Assembly: GCA_015143295.1 (NCBI GenBank)
Contig: CM026566.1
Location: 5,939,072 to 6,003,071, forward strand
Length of the DNA: 64,000 nt
Direction: 5' to 3'
Source: Tetracentron sinense
Taxonomy: Eukaryota; Streptophyta; Magnoliopsida; Trochodendrales; Trochodendraceae
Shown here: positions 34,601 to 45,382 of the stretch, piece by piece
Layout of the letters: every line of letters starts with the position of its first letter
Position numbering within the stretch: the first letter of the stretch is position 1
The notes under the pieces: generated by a model
Database searches by the model: none
What the model was told of the DNA's origin: nothing
Seen by the model: the letters and a program-made list of their open reading frames with translations, nothing else
Program-made: the position numbers and the translations under genes

Positions 34601-34878
34601 TATGCTGTATTTGGTTGCCAAGAAAATTTGAAAAAGAAGAGAAAAGAAGAGAAACCGTCAAATCCGTTGTTTGGTTGTCTAGAAAATAGAGAGAAAATTA
34701 TCAAGAAAGAATTTTCTCTTGTTTGGTTGCTAAGAAAATATATGAAAAAACTATATTTTTTGTTTTTTTCACCACAATAATCATTCTTAATTATAAAATA
34801 CATATTCATAGAATGTTATTTGTGATTAAAAAAGAAAGTCAAACCTATTTTCCATATCATTTATGTTATCTTTGTCAA

Positions 34879-35115
34879 TAGGGGTGTTAATGGACCAGGT
34901 CGGCCCATTATTAGTTGGGTTAGACATGGGCTAAGTCTAAAACCTGTGGCCGTTTTAGCAGGTTGCTAACTGGGCTTGGCCCAACTAACTCGACGATTAG
35001 GCCTGTTTAGTTTATAGGTAAAATTTCAAATACAATTTTATAGGTGGGCTGACCTGGCTCATTTATTAATCGGGCCAAGTCGTGCCCGAACTGGGCTAGC
35101 CTGATTAAGTCCCTA
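34879..35115. mobile_element. hAT-like MITE or fragment
   Basis: 237 bp starting TAGGGGTGTTAATGG and ending AAGTCCCTA. TTTGTCAA and TTTGTCAT flank it, an 8-bp duplication with one mismatch. The short TAGGG/CCCTA ends and the 8-bp duplication fit the hAT superfamily. Inside is G/C-richer sequence with repeated GGCCCA. Confidence 0.6.
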
Positions 35116-35292
35116 TTTGTCATTACCTTCAACATATAAGACTTGTAATTATTTTTATGCAACACAACAATTACATGTATTGTTCAACATAATCATCTCT
35201 TAGTGACGAGTGAACATATAATCACATCACATCTTATCGGCTATATTTTGCCTTAAAATTGCTCATTCTCTAGAATCATCACTTTTATTCGT

Positions 35293-35975
35293 CTAAGAAA
35301 CAACACCCTCTCGAGTCACCTCTTGCATCATAAGCTCCTGGTCAACTTCAGCCAAAAGTGCATCATCTGGATCGATGCCCATGAGAAAATTGTGAAGGAT
35401 GCAATATGCTTGCACAATTCTTACTTGGGTTGCAAAAGGATAATTCGGTTCAGTTCCACTTCCTATAATAGAAAACCGCTTCTTCAATAACCCAAAAGCT
35501 CTTTCGATTGCATTTTGCAAAGAAGAATGTCGAAGATTAAAAATCTCTCGCATTCTCAGGCTGGTGGTTAGTATACTCTTTAAGATGGTAACGTGTGTTT
35601 CGATATGGTGCAAGAAATCCACTTTGCAATGTAAACCCCGCATCAACCAAGTAAATTTTTACCTAAGAGCAAATGAGAAGTTTAGTTACAAGAAAATGAG
35701 AATGTTATCTAAAATAGGACTAAATATTTTTAATGCTAAATCTTAATTACCTTGAGGAACAATTAGCTTGTCCTCCCTTGTTAAAGCAGAGTTTAATACT
35801 CTAGAATAGCATAACCTTCCCAACTGGGAAGGATATACGTGAACTTCAAATCAAATGAGCATGCAACCAAGATATTTTGTGATGGATAATCTTTTCGACC
35901 TCGATATCTAGGCACATCTTCTTTTGATACTTTTACACGAATTTGTGTCCCATCAATTGCACCTATGCAATCCTG
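35293..35975 (-). pseudogene. PIF/Harbinger transposase remnant
   Basis: On the minus strand, 35975 downward encodes DCIGAIDGTQIRVK and SFDLKFTYIL with the first catalytic Asp. After an intron, YLVDAGF carries the second and NAIERAFGLLKKRF the Glu of the DDE endonuclease that cuts and joins the element. At least two frame changes are seen (near 35800 and 35540). There is no Myb partner and no clear terminal repeats nearby. It differs enough in sequence from the transposase at 48111-49510 to be another family. Confidence 0.8.
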
Positions 35976-36280
35976 TTATAAATTTAATTAATTTTAATCA
36001 TGAGTTCAAATAATTTAAATCATGAGTTCAAATAAAGCAAGCGAAATATACTAAATAGCTACTACTAAAGCCAAATAAAGCAAGTAAAATCTACTAAATC
36101 CAAATGGAAATCATGAGTTCAAATAAAGTGAGTGAAATTTGCTGCTAAAACCAAATGCAGTAGCTATTTACCAAGAGAGAATGCATAGCATTTGCAGCAA
36201 TAGGGTCATTTTTTAAACAACATTCAGCAAAAGGGTCATTTTTTAAAAACAGATTTTCAGTTATACCAGATCGATGGATT
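35976..36280. other. Intergenic, no gene seen
   Basis: A/T-rich. A short motif, AAATCATGAGTTCAAATAA, recurs three times near 35997-36127. Confidence 0.5.
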
Positions 36281-36301
36281 GGGGGGGGGGGGGGGGGGGG
36301 G
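36281..36301. repeat. Poly-G run of 21
   Basis: An uninterrupted G homopolymer, unusual in this A/T-rich setting. Its length could also be a sequencing or assembly estimate. Confidence 0.9.
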
Positions 36302-37851
36302 TTGGATTGATACCCGCTTCTTTCATTCTGTGTACTGATTGTAAATAAGTTGTGAAAGAAACCCATTTGCTAGTCAGTGTTTACTAACCTACTAGAAGAA
36401 TTGAAGCCCATTTCCAATATATCCCTATTAACATTGTAACTCCTTCAGGATGGAGTGATTGGGGAGATCCATAAAGGAGAAGGTATATGTCATTGATGGA
36501 ACGATTTCAAAGAATTTTCAGAATATGACTTTGGATTCCATATTCTGAAATGGATTAATGGGTAGATGGGGTATGGGTGGTATAGAAAGCAACTGGATCC
36601 ACATTTCAATTAAGAATACAAATTTTGGTGTTGATTCCACCATCGACAGTAATTTCAAATACAATCCATAGTCCTAATGCAATCTAAGGTTCAAAAAACA
36701 AAAAAATTAGTTGACCAACATGCAATCTAGCTAGAAATGGGTCGCTGGCAAGATTAAGATGATCCACCAAATTACCAGAAATGGGTTGCTGGCAAGAACT
36801 TCAGCTTGGGAGATTTCCTTAGTAAGGCCACATAAACACCATACTAAATTTAGATTTTTTTTTTATATAGATTTGCTCCTACTAATTATAGCAACAGGTA
36901 GGAGGAGATTCTTTTTTTATTTTTCTTGCTTTTCAATTCTCTCTTTCTGTATCTAATTATGTCTCTCACACGTAGTACTGCTCTTAATATCTCCTCTTCT
37001 AGAGCAATGATGATGGAGTTTAATGGATGATATGAAAATTTTCACAAATGGCAATAGTTTTTCTCTACCCATTTAAAAAAATTGGAAGTTCAATCTATAC
37101 AAAGTATAAAGCTGGTAAATTAACCCAAAACGATGTAGGAAAAAACTTGCTGAGCATGAATTGACTGTAGAACCCAAGAACAAGTAATAAATAATAATAA
37201 TAATAATAACAATAATATATTATTGATCCATAACCCCAACTAAAAAGAACCTGTTTCAACAAATCCAACCACACTTCCACGCATCACATAATTTTAAAAA
37301 AGAATTGGAAAAAAAAAACCACGAGAATAATAAAATAAAGTTCTCATGTAAAAATAATCAAACACCTTGAGACTGATTTAGTCCATTGAGACATTTCATC
37401 AAACACCTTATGTTCGAAATGTGTGAGGGATTGAAAACAAGAACCAAATAACTGAGAGATGAACAGAGCCAAAGGCGATAGGCCTGTCAAAAAAGCCCTA
37501 GTATGTCAAAGGGTACCCAGCCCGACTCGACCCTTCCAAACCCGCCAAAGCCCGGACCTTCTTCGGCCCTTGGGTTGGGTAGGGCCCAAAACCAAGCTCT
37601 TCTTCCATAGGATTGGGCTAGGGCTGACCCTTGCCCAACCCTTCTAGACCTGGCCCATTCTCCCCTCTTTAAGAATACTTTATTTAAGTTATAAATTACT
37701 AATATAGCCCCCATTAATGATATTAACATGGGGTTTTTTCAAAATTCATAACCAAACCTCTTTATATACCGATTTTTCTGGAAAGTCATCACAAAATTTT
37801 TCAAAAGTTCAATATGTTGTATGATTGTATCACCTATTTGAATGGTTTTCT
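36302..37851. other. Intergenic, mostly A/T-rich
   Basis: No gene recognised. There is an (ATA)n-like tract at 37185-37220. A G/C-rich stretch at 37475-37660 with GGCCC words resembles the interior of the hAT-like element at 34879 but has no clear ends. Confidence 0.5.
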
Positions 37852-38562
37852 TGTAACGCCTTAAAAAATTTGGTTCACTGTTCAAGTGAATAGTACCAAG
37901 GGCACTAGTATTGGAAGGGCCAAAGGCCTTTATTATAAGTTGGGTTTGGTTAATGAGTTAAGTGAGGGTTTTAGGTGCGGGTGTTGAACCTCAAAAAGAG
38001 AGTACAAATATACTCTCTGTGTGAAGAAGCAATGGTATATAAAATACCCTAAGTGCTTAACCGGTTGGAAGTAAATAGTGTGTGAATAGTTCTGTGAACA
38101 GTGCTTTTGAGGCCAAGGTTCCCTATGTGCTTGTGTATAATGTGAGGATCTTATTATAGATTTTATGGTGTGTGAGGGTACTAAAGAATACCCCTTGATG
38201 TTTAAGGGTGTTAAAACAAGAGTGTGAAACACTCTACGTGATCAGAGTATGATCAAAATTGAAAAGAAGAAAAAGGTCTCCGCATACCTTTCACTTTAGG
38301 GAGGCATAGTTTTGTCACCGCTGGTCAGGATTGAGTGATTCTTGAATTTTTGGAAAGGTATTGGAACCCTCTTTGTGGTTTATGTTGATCAGTTTTCCAG
38401 ATTTTGAGTCAAGGTTAAGTCAAACATCCGATTTCTAAAATCGGATTTGCTGCAAAAACGAGTTGATGAAACCCATTCGCATGTCAGTCGGCTTTAAAGC
38501 TATTTTTGGTAAATAAAAACTCAAAATTTAAATTTTTATAAAATATAAAAGATGTTCCTCTT

Positions 38563-38930
38563 CGAAAGACGAATCCAACGCAAGTTCAATCGTCAAAATC
38601 CAATAAGAGAGTCAAAAGTTATGACAGAAATATGAAAATGTGAAAAACCTGTAAATTTTCTGTCCCAGGTACGATCGTTCATAAACAACCTACGAATTAT
38701 TGTAGCGATGTTACGAACGATCGTAGAGTTGCTATGATCGATCGTAAAGCCTCAAAATTGCTGTAAACCCTCTGGCCAACCTACGATCGATCGTAAAGCC
38801 TCAAAATTGCTGTAAACCCTCTGGCCAACCTACGATCGATCGTAGGAAGCTTACGAACGATCTTAGGCGCGCGAATCACCTTTTTTGATCGTGATTTTTG
38901 GGGTTTTCACCCCTTGGCCTATAAATAGGT
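38563..38930 (+). promoter_or_regulatory. U3 promoter module with CGATCG cluster and TATA box
   Basis: Contains AGACGAATCCAACGCAAGTT (within 38563-38622), then about seven ACGATCG or CGATCGATCG palindromes (38671-38867, with a 49-bp tandem copy), then TTTTTGGGGTTTTCACCCC and TATAAATA at 38920-38927. The same four parts in the same order are found in the Tekay LTR. A transcription start about 30 bp after the TATA box would be expected. Confidence 0.65.
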
Positions 38931-39087
38931 CAAATTGGGGGTTTTGGGGAAACCTAAACCTAAGAGAGAGGGAGAGAGGAGAAGGGAGATTAGGGAGAAA
39001 TCCATAGGAGGGTCCCTCAACACATGAGGGAACCCCTGGTAGCATGGGTGCACAGCCCTATGGGGTGCAACCTCGGTTTTGAGCAAA

Positions 39088-39126
39088 ACCAGGAATGGCG
39101 GTAATCTCAGTACCGCCATTCCTGGT
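39088..39126. repeat. Perfect hairpin, 16-bp arms and 7-base loop
   Basis: ACCAGGAATGGCGGTA, loop ATCTCAG, TACCGCCATTCCTGGT. Loop and inner core match the hairpin at 16427-16459. The outer arms differ but remain fully paired. Confidence 0.85.
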
Positions 39127-39290
39127 AATCTCTATTTCAGCCTTGATTAACCCCCTTAGGTGGGCCCTGGTTCATGTCCAAGGCCTGGATTGAACTCCCC
39201 TGACTCTCTTGAGCTTAACCTGGTCCTTCCAAGTCTATGGTTTAGCCTTAACCATGGTTAAATCCAAGAAAATCAATACTGTGCATTATT

Positions 39291-39311
39291 GGCGGTAGAC
39301 CTTCTACCGAC
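39291..39311. repeat. Short hairpin, CGGTAGA core
   Basis: GGCGGTAGA, loop CCT, TCTACCGAC. Seven inner base pairs, with weaker outer pairing. Confidence 0.65.
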
Positions 39312-39335
39312 AGTACCCATTTCGCCTAGTTTGAG

Positions 39336-39362
39336 ATTGGCGGTAGAACATCTACCACCAAT
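39336..39362. repeat. Hairpin, 12-bp arms with one mismatch
   Basis: ATTGGCGGTAGA, loop ACA, TCTACCACCAAT. One C-A mismatch. Confidence 0.75.
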
Positions 39363-39454
39363 ATACACTTGTAGGTACAGTGTCTTTCCACTTCTGTGGG
39401 GTCCACTCCAGGCATCCCCTGGGGCCCACACCATGCTCAAAAGCTTTCTTCTAA

Positions 39455-39479
39455 GTGTCGGTAATCTAATTACCGATAT
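39455..39479. repeat. Hairpin with GGTAAT core and G-T wobble
   Basis: GTGTCGGTAAT, loop CTA, ATTACCGATAT. The two outer differences from a perfect palindrome would be G-U pairs in RNA. Confidence 0.75.
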
Positions 39480-39789
39480 TAACTTTGTTTTAATTCTGGG
39501 CTTTTGTAGGGGCCCAGGCCTGGTAGGAGGCCACTTTAGGCCTTGCCTATCCCCCTGGGTCCACCTCAAACTTAACCTGACTCTTAACCACGGTTAAATG
39601 CACATTCGGTTAATATTTAACTGCGGTTAAGAACCCCCTTAACCCCACAAATTTTGGGAAAATAACCTAAAAATTCTAAAAATCAAGTGGACCATAAAAC
39701 TGACCTTGGCCCATCCCTAACCCTGGTTAACAACCATAACCACAGTTAGATCCCCCTTAACTCCGATTAACAACCTTAATCACAGTTAT

Positions 39790-40010
39790 GTTCGGTTTAC
39801 GGCTTATCGGGCCTAAAAACCAAGTCTACCGGACTTATCCTCGGCCTACCGGGCCTCGCTTTAGCCTACCGGGCTAAATCTCATATCCCCTTGACTATGA
39901 TTAGTAACCCTAACCATAGTTAGTTTGACCTAACCCCGGTTAGCAACCCGAACCCGGGCCGAACTCCATCGTAGTCTACCGGACTACCCCTAAGCCTATT
40001 GGGCTTGAAT
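39790..40010. repeat. Dispersed CCTACCGGGC repeats
   Basis: GCCTACCGGGC and TCTACCGGACT words recur, matching the inverse of the array at 15541-15760. They are less regular here. Confidence 0.6.
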
Positions 40011-40487
40011 ACCTTGCACTTGACCCTCCTTGGTCACTCAAACCCTAGTCTACTGGACTAGTCTATGTTAGCCACCCTTGGTGCACACACACACGCCCCT
40101 AGCCTCGGCACAGGCTCACATGCTAGAATTATGCTCGATCTGATCTCACCCTGTGAGTACATAGGCAACCCAACCCGGGTTCGACCCCAGTTATCTTTTC
40201 TTTTCTTGAATTAGTGTTAACTTAAACACTCCAGTATTTTGAATAAGATTAACTTTAATTGGCTTATATCTGGGGAGTACGGAACCGTCCTCGGGGTGTC
40301 AAACACATTCCCCAGACATAACTGAATCCCTTACCCTGATCTCACTCGCAGACTAAGACCTTATCCAAACCCAGGAGACTTATCCCTTCTGAATAAATAG
40401 GTGGCAACTCTTAAACATAAATCAACCTTCACATACCCGTGAGGATATAATAATCTCCCATGTGAGTGAGAGATTTCAGTGCTCACA

Positions 40488-41482
40488 GCTCCTACAATGC
40501 ATAAATATACGTGAAAAACACAAGAAGGAAGAGAAAAAAAAACACAAGGATTTTCTTTCCTTTTTATAGGATAAGAGCAACCAAAGAGGAAGAAGAAAGA
40601 TCTCCTACTAAATGGAGAATACTAGGTGAACCCTCAATAAGGCCACCTCTCTTTCTTTTCCTTCTTTTTATGCTAAAACCTCAATGAGGTATCTTGTAAC
40701 GCCTACATGGGATCTGTGCAACCCTATTGAATAAATACAAATACTTTATTCAAATATTTGTTTTTCTTGTTATTCTTTTTCTTAATTAGAGGTTCTTCTC
40801 TAAATAGGGAAGATAATTAACAGTCTCAGTTTATTTAGATTAGAATGATAGTCCCCTACACAAAATAATAAACTTCATACAACAATGGAGGTAATCTGAC
40901 TGCAAGGTTCAAGAGGTCAATCATAAAAAAAAGACCGACTTGAAATTTACGTGTATACCTATCCTTTTATTTTTGCAATTATTTTAAAATTATTATTATT
41001 TATTTGTCAGTAGGAAAGTGATGAAAAACTTTCGATTGTAATTGATCGTTGGATTTAACATTCAATGGTTCAATGTCTATATGTGCCTTAAACAATGATG
41101 GCTCCACTTAATACTTGAAACCATTAGATCTTGAATCCGACGGTCTATCTCGGTACTATCGAGAGTTTTAAATCACTTCCCTTGTGTGTATGCCACGTAA
41201 CCTACATTTTAGATGAGCTTGACTCCTGGCATTTGCAAGCCCTTTAACTGCCATTTTAAACTTTTTTAAACCATGGATAAGAAATTTTAACCCTTAAAAT
41301 TTAGAGTTTTAAAAAATTTTTTTAAAAAAATTAAGGTTAAATTGATGAGTTAATAAACATGAACCACAATTAATAAGATTAAAAGAGATGTGTTGACCTA
41401 TTTCTCATGAGTTCAATCATAATTGACTGTGATCCCAACTGGTTTGAGATGACTTCGGGATCAACTTCAAAGGTCCTACACT
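40488..41482. other. Intergenic, no gene seen
   Basis: A/T-rich sequence between the Tat-like LTR and the Mutator-like MITE. I find no supported feature. Confidence 0.6.
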
Positions 41483-41492
41483 CTACAGAGAA
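41483..41492. repeat. Target-site duplication CTACAGAGAA (left)
   Basis: Identical ten bases occur at 41785-41794. Confidence 0.8.
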
Positions 41493-41784
41493 GGCTTTGG
41501 CTTGTCTCTGGCGAAGCCAGAAACCCCTGTCGGGGTTCCATACATTGTGCGACAGTTGGCCAAAAAATGGGGAGAAGTCATTTCATTTTCTCCCCATTTT
41601 TTTGACTTCTCCCCATATGATATCTCTCCCCTTTATTCTCACACACTTATCGCCACATGTCTTATTAAGGGTGGAGAAGTCAAAATCGTGGGCCCCATGA
41701 TTTTGACTTCTCCACCACTTGTCACCTATTCTATGGAACCCCGAGATAAGCCCTTTCTGGCTTCGCCAGAGACAATCCCAGACC
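41493..41784. mobile_element. Mutator-like foldback MITE
   Basis: 292 bp. The left end contains TTGTCTCTGGCGAAGCCAGA, and the right end holds its inverse. Further inner segments also pair (GGGGAGAAGTCA with TGACTTCTCCCC, GGGGTTCCAT with ATGGAACCCC). The 10-bp perfect flanking duplication is within the 9-11 bp usual for Mutator elements. No coding capacity. Confidence 0.82.
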
Positions 41785-41794
41785 CTACAGAGAA
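41785..41794. repeat. Target-site duplication CTACAGAGAA (right)
   Basis: Exact match to 41483-41492. Confidence 0.8.
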
Positions 41795-42860
41795 ATGATG
41801 CAGAGCCCGTACGCTCATTGGACTATAGAAGGTAGCTTGTAGGTTCTATTTTGGGGAATTTCGGAAGTCGGCCGTCTAATGGATCTGGGGGCATTCGATG
41901 ATTCTTTTGCCATCCCAAGTGTTAATTTACCTATTAAAATGTCACAATTCAGTTAACGTGCTTTTAAATGTGATATTTCGCTAGATCCTTTTAGGGTCTT
42001 TCGCTTGTGGAGATTGGATCAATCAATTATGATTGAACTCTCCATAAGTCCAATTACACGCATAGGTTAACATGTGTCCCTTTTTAGTTCAATTAACTAT
42101 GGTTAAGATTCACCAACTCTTAGGATTCAATAATATAACCTTAGTTTTTAATAAAAAAAATATTTATCCCCGATTACATTTGTTTTTCAAGAAGCTAAAA
42201 AACTATCATACGAAAGAGGAACAAACAAGACACAATTTAAATCAAGGAGATGCCTTGTTATGAATTTGGGAAATAGCAGAGCTTAAAGTCTATCTTGGTG
42301 AAGCACTCTAGGGTACCGTCGCCTTGTGGTGATTGTGTAGTTTAAACAAAAAAAAAAAGCACTCTAGGGCCCGTTTGTCAATGAACAATTCTTTATTCTT
42401 TGGGAATAGAAACTCTTGAAATGATTCCAAATGGGCCCTAATTATTCTCTTTTTTATTATTGAAACTAGCGAGTGACACGTGCGATGCACATGAGAGCGA
42501 GGGGAAGGAGTTAACCACAGTTATAGGAGATAAAAGGAACACGTGTTAACCCGCAGGTGCGATTGAACTCTCCCTGAATTCAATCGCGATTAGCTATGAT
42601 TCTATTATTTAGATAGATGAGCAAGGGTAGTTTGGGAATTAAAGTAAAACATTAAATCAAAGTTCATATAAATATTTTATGTGAGGGTAGATTGAGAATT
42701 TCTGAAAAATCAGGCTACGCCTGGCTCTCCCATTATAATAGTAAAGATAAAAAGATAAAGAAAAGAAAAGGAAAAAGGAATTAGCACAGAGTGGTGGACA
42801 GAGTGTGGTGGTGGCCTGCACACCCGCACGCCTAAGTGGTAAGTTGGGATGTAGCACAGA
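41795..42860. other. Intergenic, no gene seen
   Basis: No reading frame or element with support. Poly-A runs occur near 42150 and 42348. Confidence 0.6.
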
Positions 42861-43014
42861 GTGTGGACCCAAGGCCTTACAGCGACTTAAGCGTGTGGAG
42901 CTTAACAACTTAAGCGGGTGGACCATAGGCCTTACAGAGACTTAAGCGTGTGGACCCAAGGCCTTACAGAGAGTTAAGCGTGTAGACCCAAGGCCTTACA
43001 GCGACTTAAGCCAC
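42861..43014. repeat. Tandem repeat, about four units of 32-40 bp
   Basis: Units contain GTGTGGACCCAAGGCCTTAC followed by AGCGACTTAAGC or variants. The array lies at the left boundary of unit C. Confidence 0.8.
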
Positions 43015-43319
43015 AAAATGCGTGACTTTTAAATCAAACTTTGGATTTTGCTCGTCCCAGTCGCAAGTCTTTCGGATACTTAAAATGGGTTAAAATGGCA
43101 AACATGTCCACGTGATATGCCTTACATTCGTCTATGGAAACTTTTGGATTGAATGCGGACTGAGGATAGCACTCCTGTTAGAACCTTTGGCCAACGAGGT
43201 CATCTCTTCTTTTGCCAAGTCTTAACAAATAACCCATACGGAAGGGCTAAGGATAACCAAATCGGTCTATTCTTTTTCTATAAAGAGCTAAGACAAGTCC
43301 CTCTCCCTTCTGTATAATT

Positions 43320-45311
43320 CTATTTGGTCCCTGCCTTCACTCACCCATTTTCTAGTAGATCGTCACCACAATGGCAACAAAAAGAGAGCTCTAATCTCTC
43401 ACACAATCTTTCACGCCACCACTGTAGCACGAAGGAGGGAGAGATTTCCTCTTTCTCTGCTTCTCTTCCTTTCTTCTTCACTTCTTCCTATTCTCCCAGT
43501 AGCAGCAGCTTCTCTATTTCGACAAACAACATCTCTAGCCGTGGTCCTCCATCATCTACTCAAGCTAGCTACTAGAAGAGGCAACCACTCTCAGAATCCT
43601 TTTCCGTCTGCCAGGCCTCCTCCCCCACGACACTAGGTAGATCATTTTTCTATTTTTTTTAGTTAGTTAACTTAGTTAAGGTACAATTGATTTTAACCTA
43701 TTCAGATTAATATTATTGCCGTTGATATATATACATATATATTGCTCGTGAACACCATGGATCCTAGATTGAATACAGCTGCAGCAACATTGGGAAGAAT
43801 TAATCTCATCAAGGAAGATGCTGATCTCATCAAGAAACGCGCTGATCGCATCAAGGAACGCCCTGATCTCATCAAGAAACACACAGATCTCATCAATAAA
43901 CACACTGATCTTATGATAAAACACGCTGATCACATGAAGGATTGCGCTGATCTCATCAAGAAACGCGCTGATCTCATCAAGGAAGTCAAAGAAGAAAATC
44001 CCAACCTTCTACTAGGAGTGACTCCAACCCTGCGGAATAATGTCCTTCACCTCGCAGCCAAAGTCGGAGACAGGGATTTGGTTGAGGAAGTATATGATGA
44101 GCAATGCGAATCACTTCTGGCAATGACGAACTCCAAGTGAGACACTGTGTTGCACATTGCTGCGAGGTCTGGCCATCTCTCTATAGTCAATTTCCTGGTA
44201 GAGAAATCTATTTCCGCATCAACATCCATAGACGTGGAACAAGGAGGAAACCAGACTAATTATATACTGGGGATTCAAAATCAAAGGAACAACACAGTCT
44301 TGCATGAGGCTCTACGATACCGTCACGAAGATGTGGCAAAGGTGTTGACCGAGAATGCCCCTGAATTATGGTGTGTTGTTAATGAGGCTGGTGAATCCCC
44401 ACTTTATCTGGCCGCAAAAGGAGGCCTTAGAGAAATTGTCCGTCAAGTACTCTTAGAATCTTCTCACCGATATGCTCACGGCGGGCCAAACGGCGTGACG
44501 GCATTACCCGCCACAGTCATTTGGGGCCGCTATTACCCTTATGGTAATTAGCACACATTCTTATCATTCTTAATTTGGACTACCCATTTCCTATTCATAA
44601 ATGAGAAGAATCTTCCCATCAGCCATGTGGAAGAGTTCATTTTCTGATCCATTCATATTTGAAATAAGATCAAGAAATTGCAGGGGGTAGATTAGTAAAT
44701 AAATATTTCTAACGCTCTCTCAATTTAACAAAAATTGGTCTCTCTCTGTTTTTAACTCTCTTTTATGCATGACAGATATTACAAAATTACTAGTGGAAAC
44801 AAAGACAGAACTCATCAAAGAACAGGATATCTATGGGAGTACTGTTCTTCACTATGTTGCATCCTATGATAAGTATAAATGTGTTGAAGTGGCCAAACTA
44901 TTATTAGAGAAAGACAGCTCAGTAGCCTACATCCAAGACAAGGATGGCAGATCACCTCTTCACTTTGCTGCGGGTAAAGGCTCTCAAGACGTAACTAGAG
45001 AGATCATTGGAAGGTACCCAGATGCTGTTGACTTGGTTGACAATAGAGGTCAGAATGCTTTTCATGTTTGCATCGGGAAGGGCCCTGAAGAGATGCTCGA
45101 TTGTCTTATGAGGATGGTTAGGGATGATGAGGTCTTAAACCAGCAAGACAATGATGGAAACACCCCTTTGCATCTGGCCGTTAAGAGAGGCAATCCTAAA
45201 CTGGTGAAATCTATGTTAACGAAGAAGGGCAGAGTGGACACTGATACCATGAACAAGGACAACTTCACACCCCTCGACTTGGCTATTCGAAGAGAACATG
45301 CATCAAAACAG
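43320..45311 (+). pseudogene. Ankyrin-PGG gene copy C, exons 1-2 (best preserved)
   Basis: TATAAAG at 43279-43285 precedes a 5' exon that ends at 43636 (GT follows). Exon 1 runs 43757-44543 from ATGGATCC in a good start context, with GT following. Exon 2 is 44776-45311 after an AG and ends in CAG with GTACT following. The first 70 residues after MDPRL form seven-residue repeats (ADLIKKR, TDLINKH and similar), then about nine ankyrin repeats follow (for example SPLHFAAGKG, TPLHLAVKRG). There is a single nonsense codon, TGA at 44138-44140, where copies A and B read an open Gly or Arg codon. Otherwise both exons are open. The PGG membrane exon is missing from the window, and two large insertions lie in the second intron, so a normal product is unlikely. 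Confidence 0.83.
43757..43996 (+). repeat. 21-bp coding minisatellite (seven-residue repeats)
   Basis: About eight tandem copies of a GCTGATCTCATCAAGAAACGC-like unit (one base over here and there), encoding (A/T)DLIK(K/E)(R/H). Copies A and B have the same array with different unit numbers and order. Confidence 0.85.
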
Positions 45312-45382
45312 GTACTATTTTCATGCATCAAAAGATTACCCCCCTTTACCTTCCAAAAATAAAAATAAGATTACTTCTTTTA

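Larger units (their letters stand above)
27079..34862 (+). repeat. Segmental duplication unit B (ankyrin-PGG locus)
   Basis: Begins at TGTATAAAATATC like unit A and stays parallel to it down to the 3' flank. Differences are the Helitron instead of the small LTR element, absence of the foldback MITE, a shorter 5' exon and a 71-bp insertion in exon 3. Confidence 0.88.
37852..40487 (+). repeat. Isolated Tat-like LTR with unusual U3
   Basis: 2636 bp from TGTAACGCC to GCTCACA. The last part, about 39450-40487, matches the Tat LTR at 15043-17472 in inverted orientation, including a GTGCACCAAGGGTG-type segment and the stretch next to the primer site. It is followed by GCTC as in that element, but no primer site or interior follows, and the flanks TTTCT and GCTCC do not form a target duplication. 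It is therefore a truncated remnant or an imperfect solo LTR. The U3 part instead resembles the Tekay LTR (38563-38930). Confidence 0.65.

Noticed and set aside
37475..37665. Second hAT-like element
   Set aside because: Interior words are similar to 34879-35115, but no terminal repeats or duplication could be found.
43324..43575. 83-residue frame in the 5' exon of copy C
   Set aside because: Copies A and B do not keep it, and it is Ser-rich sequence typical of a 5' untranslated exon.
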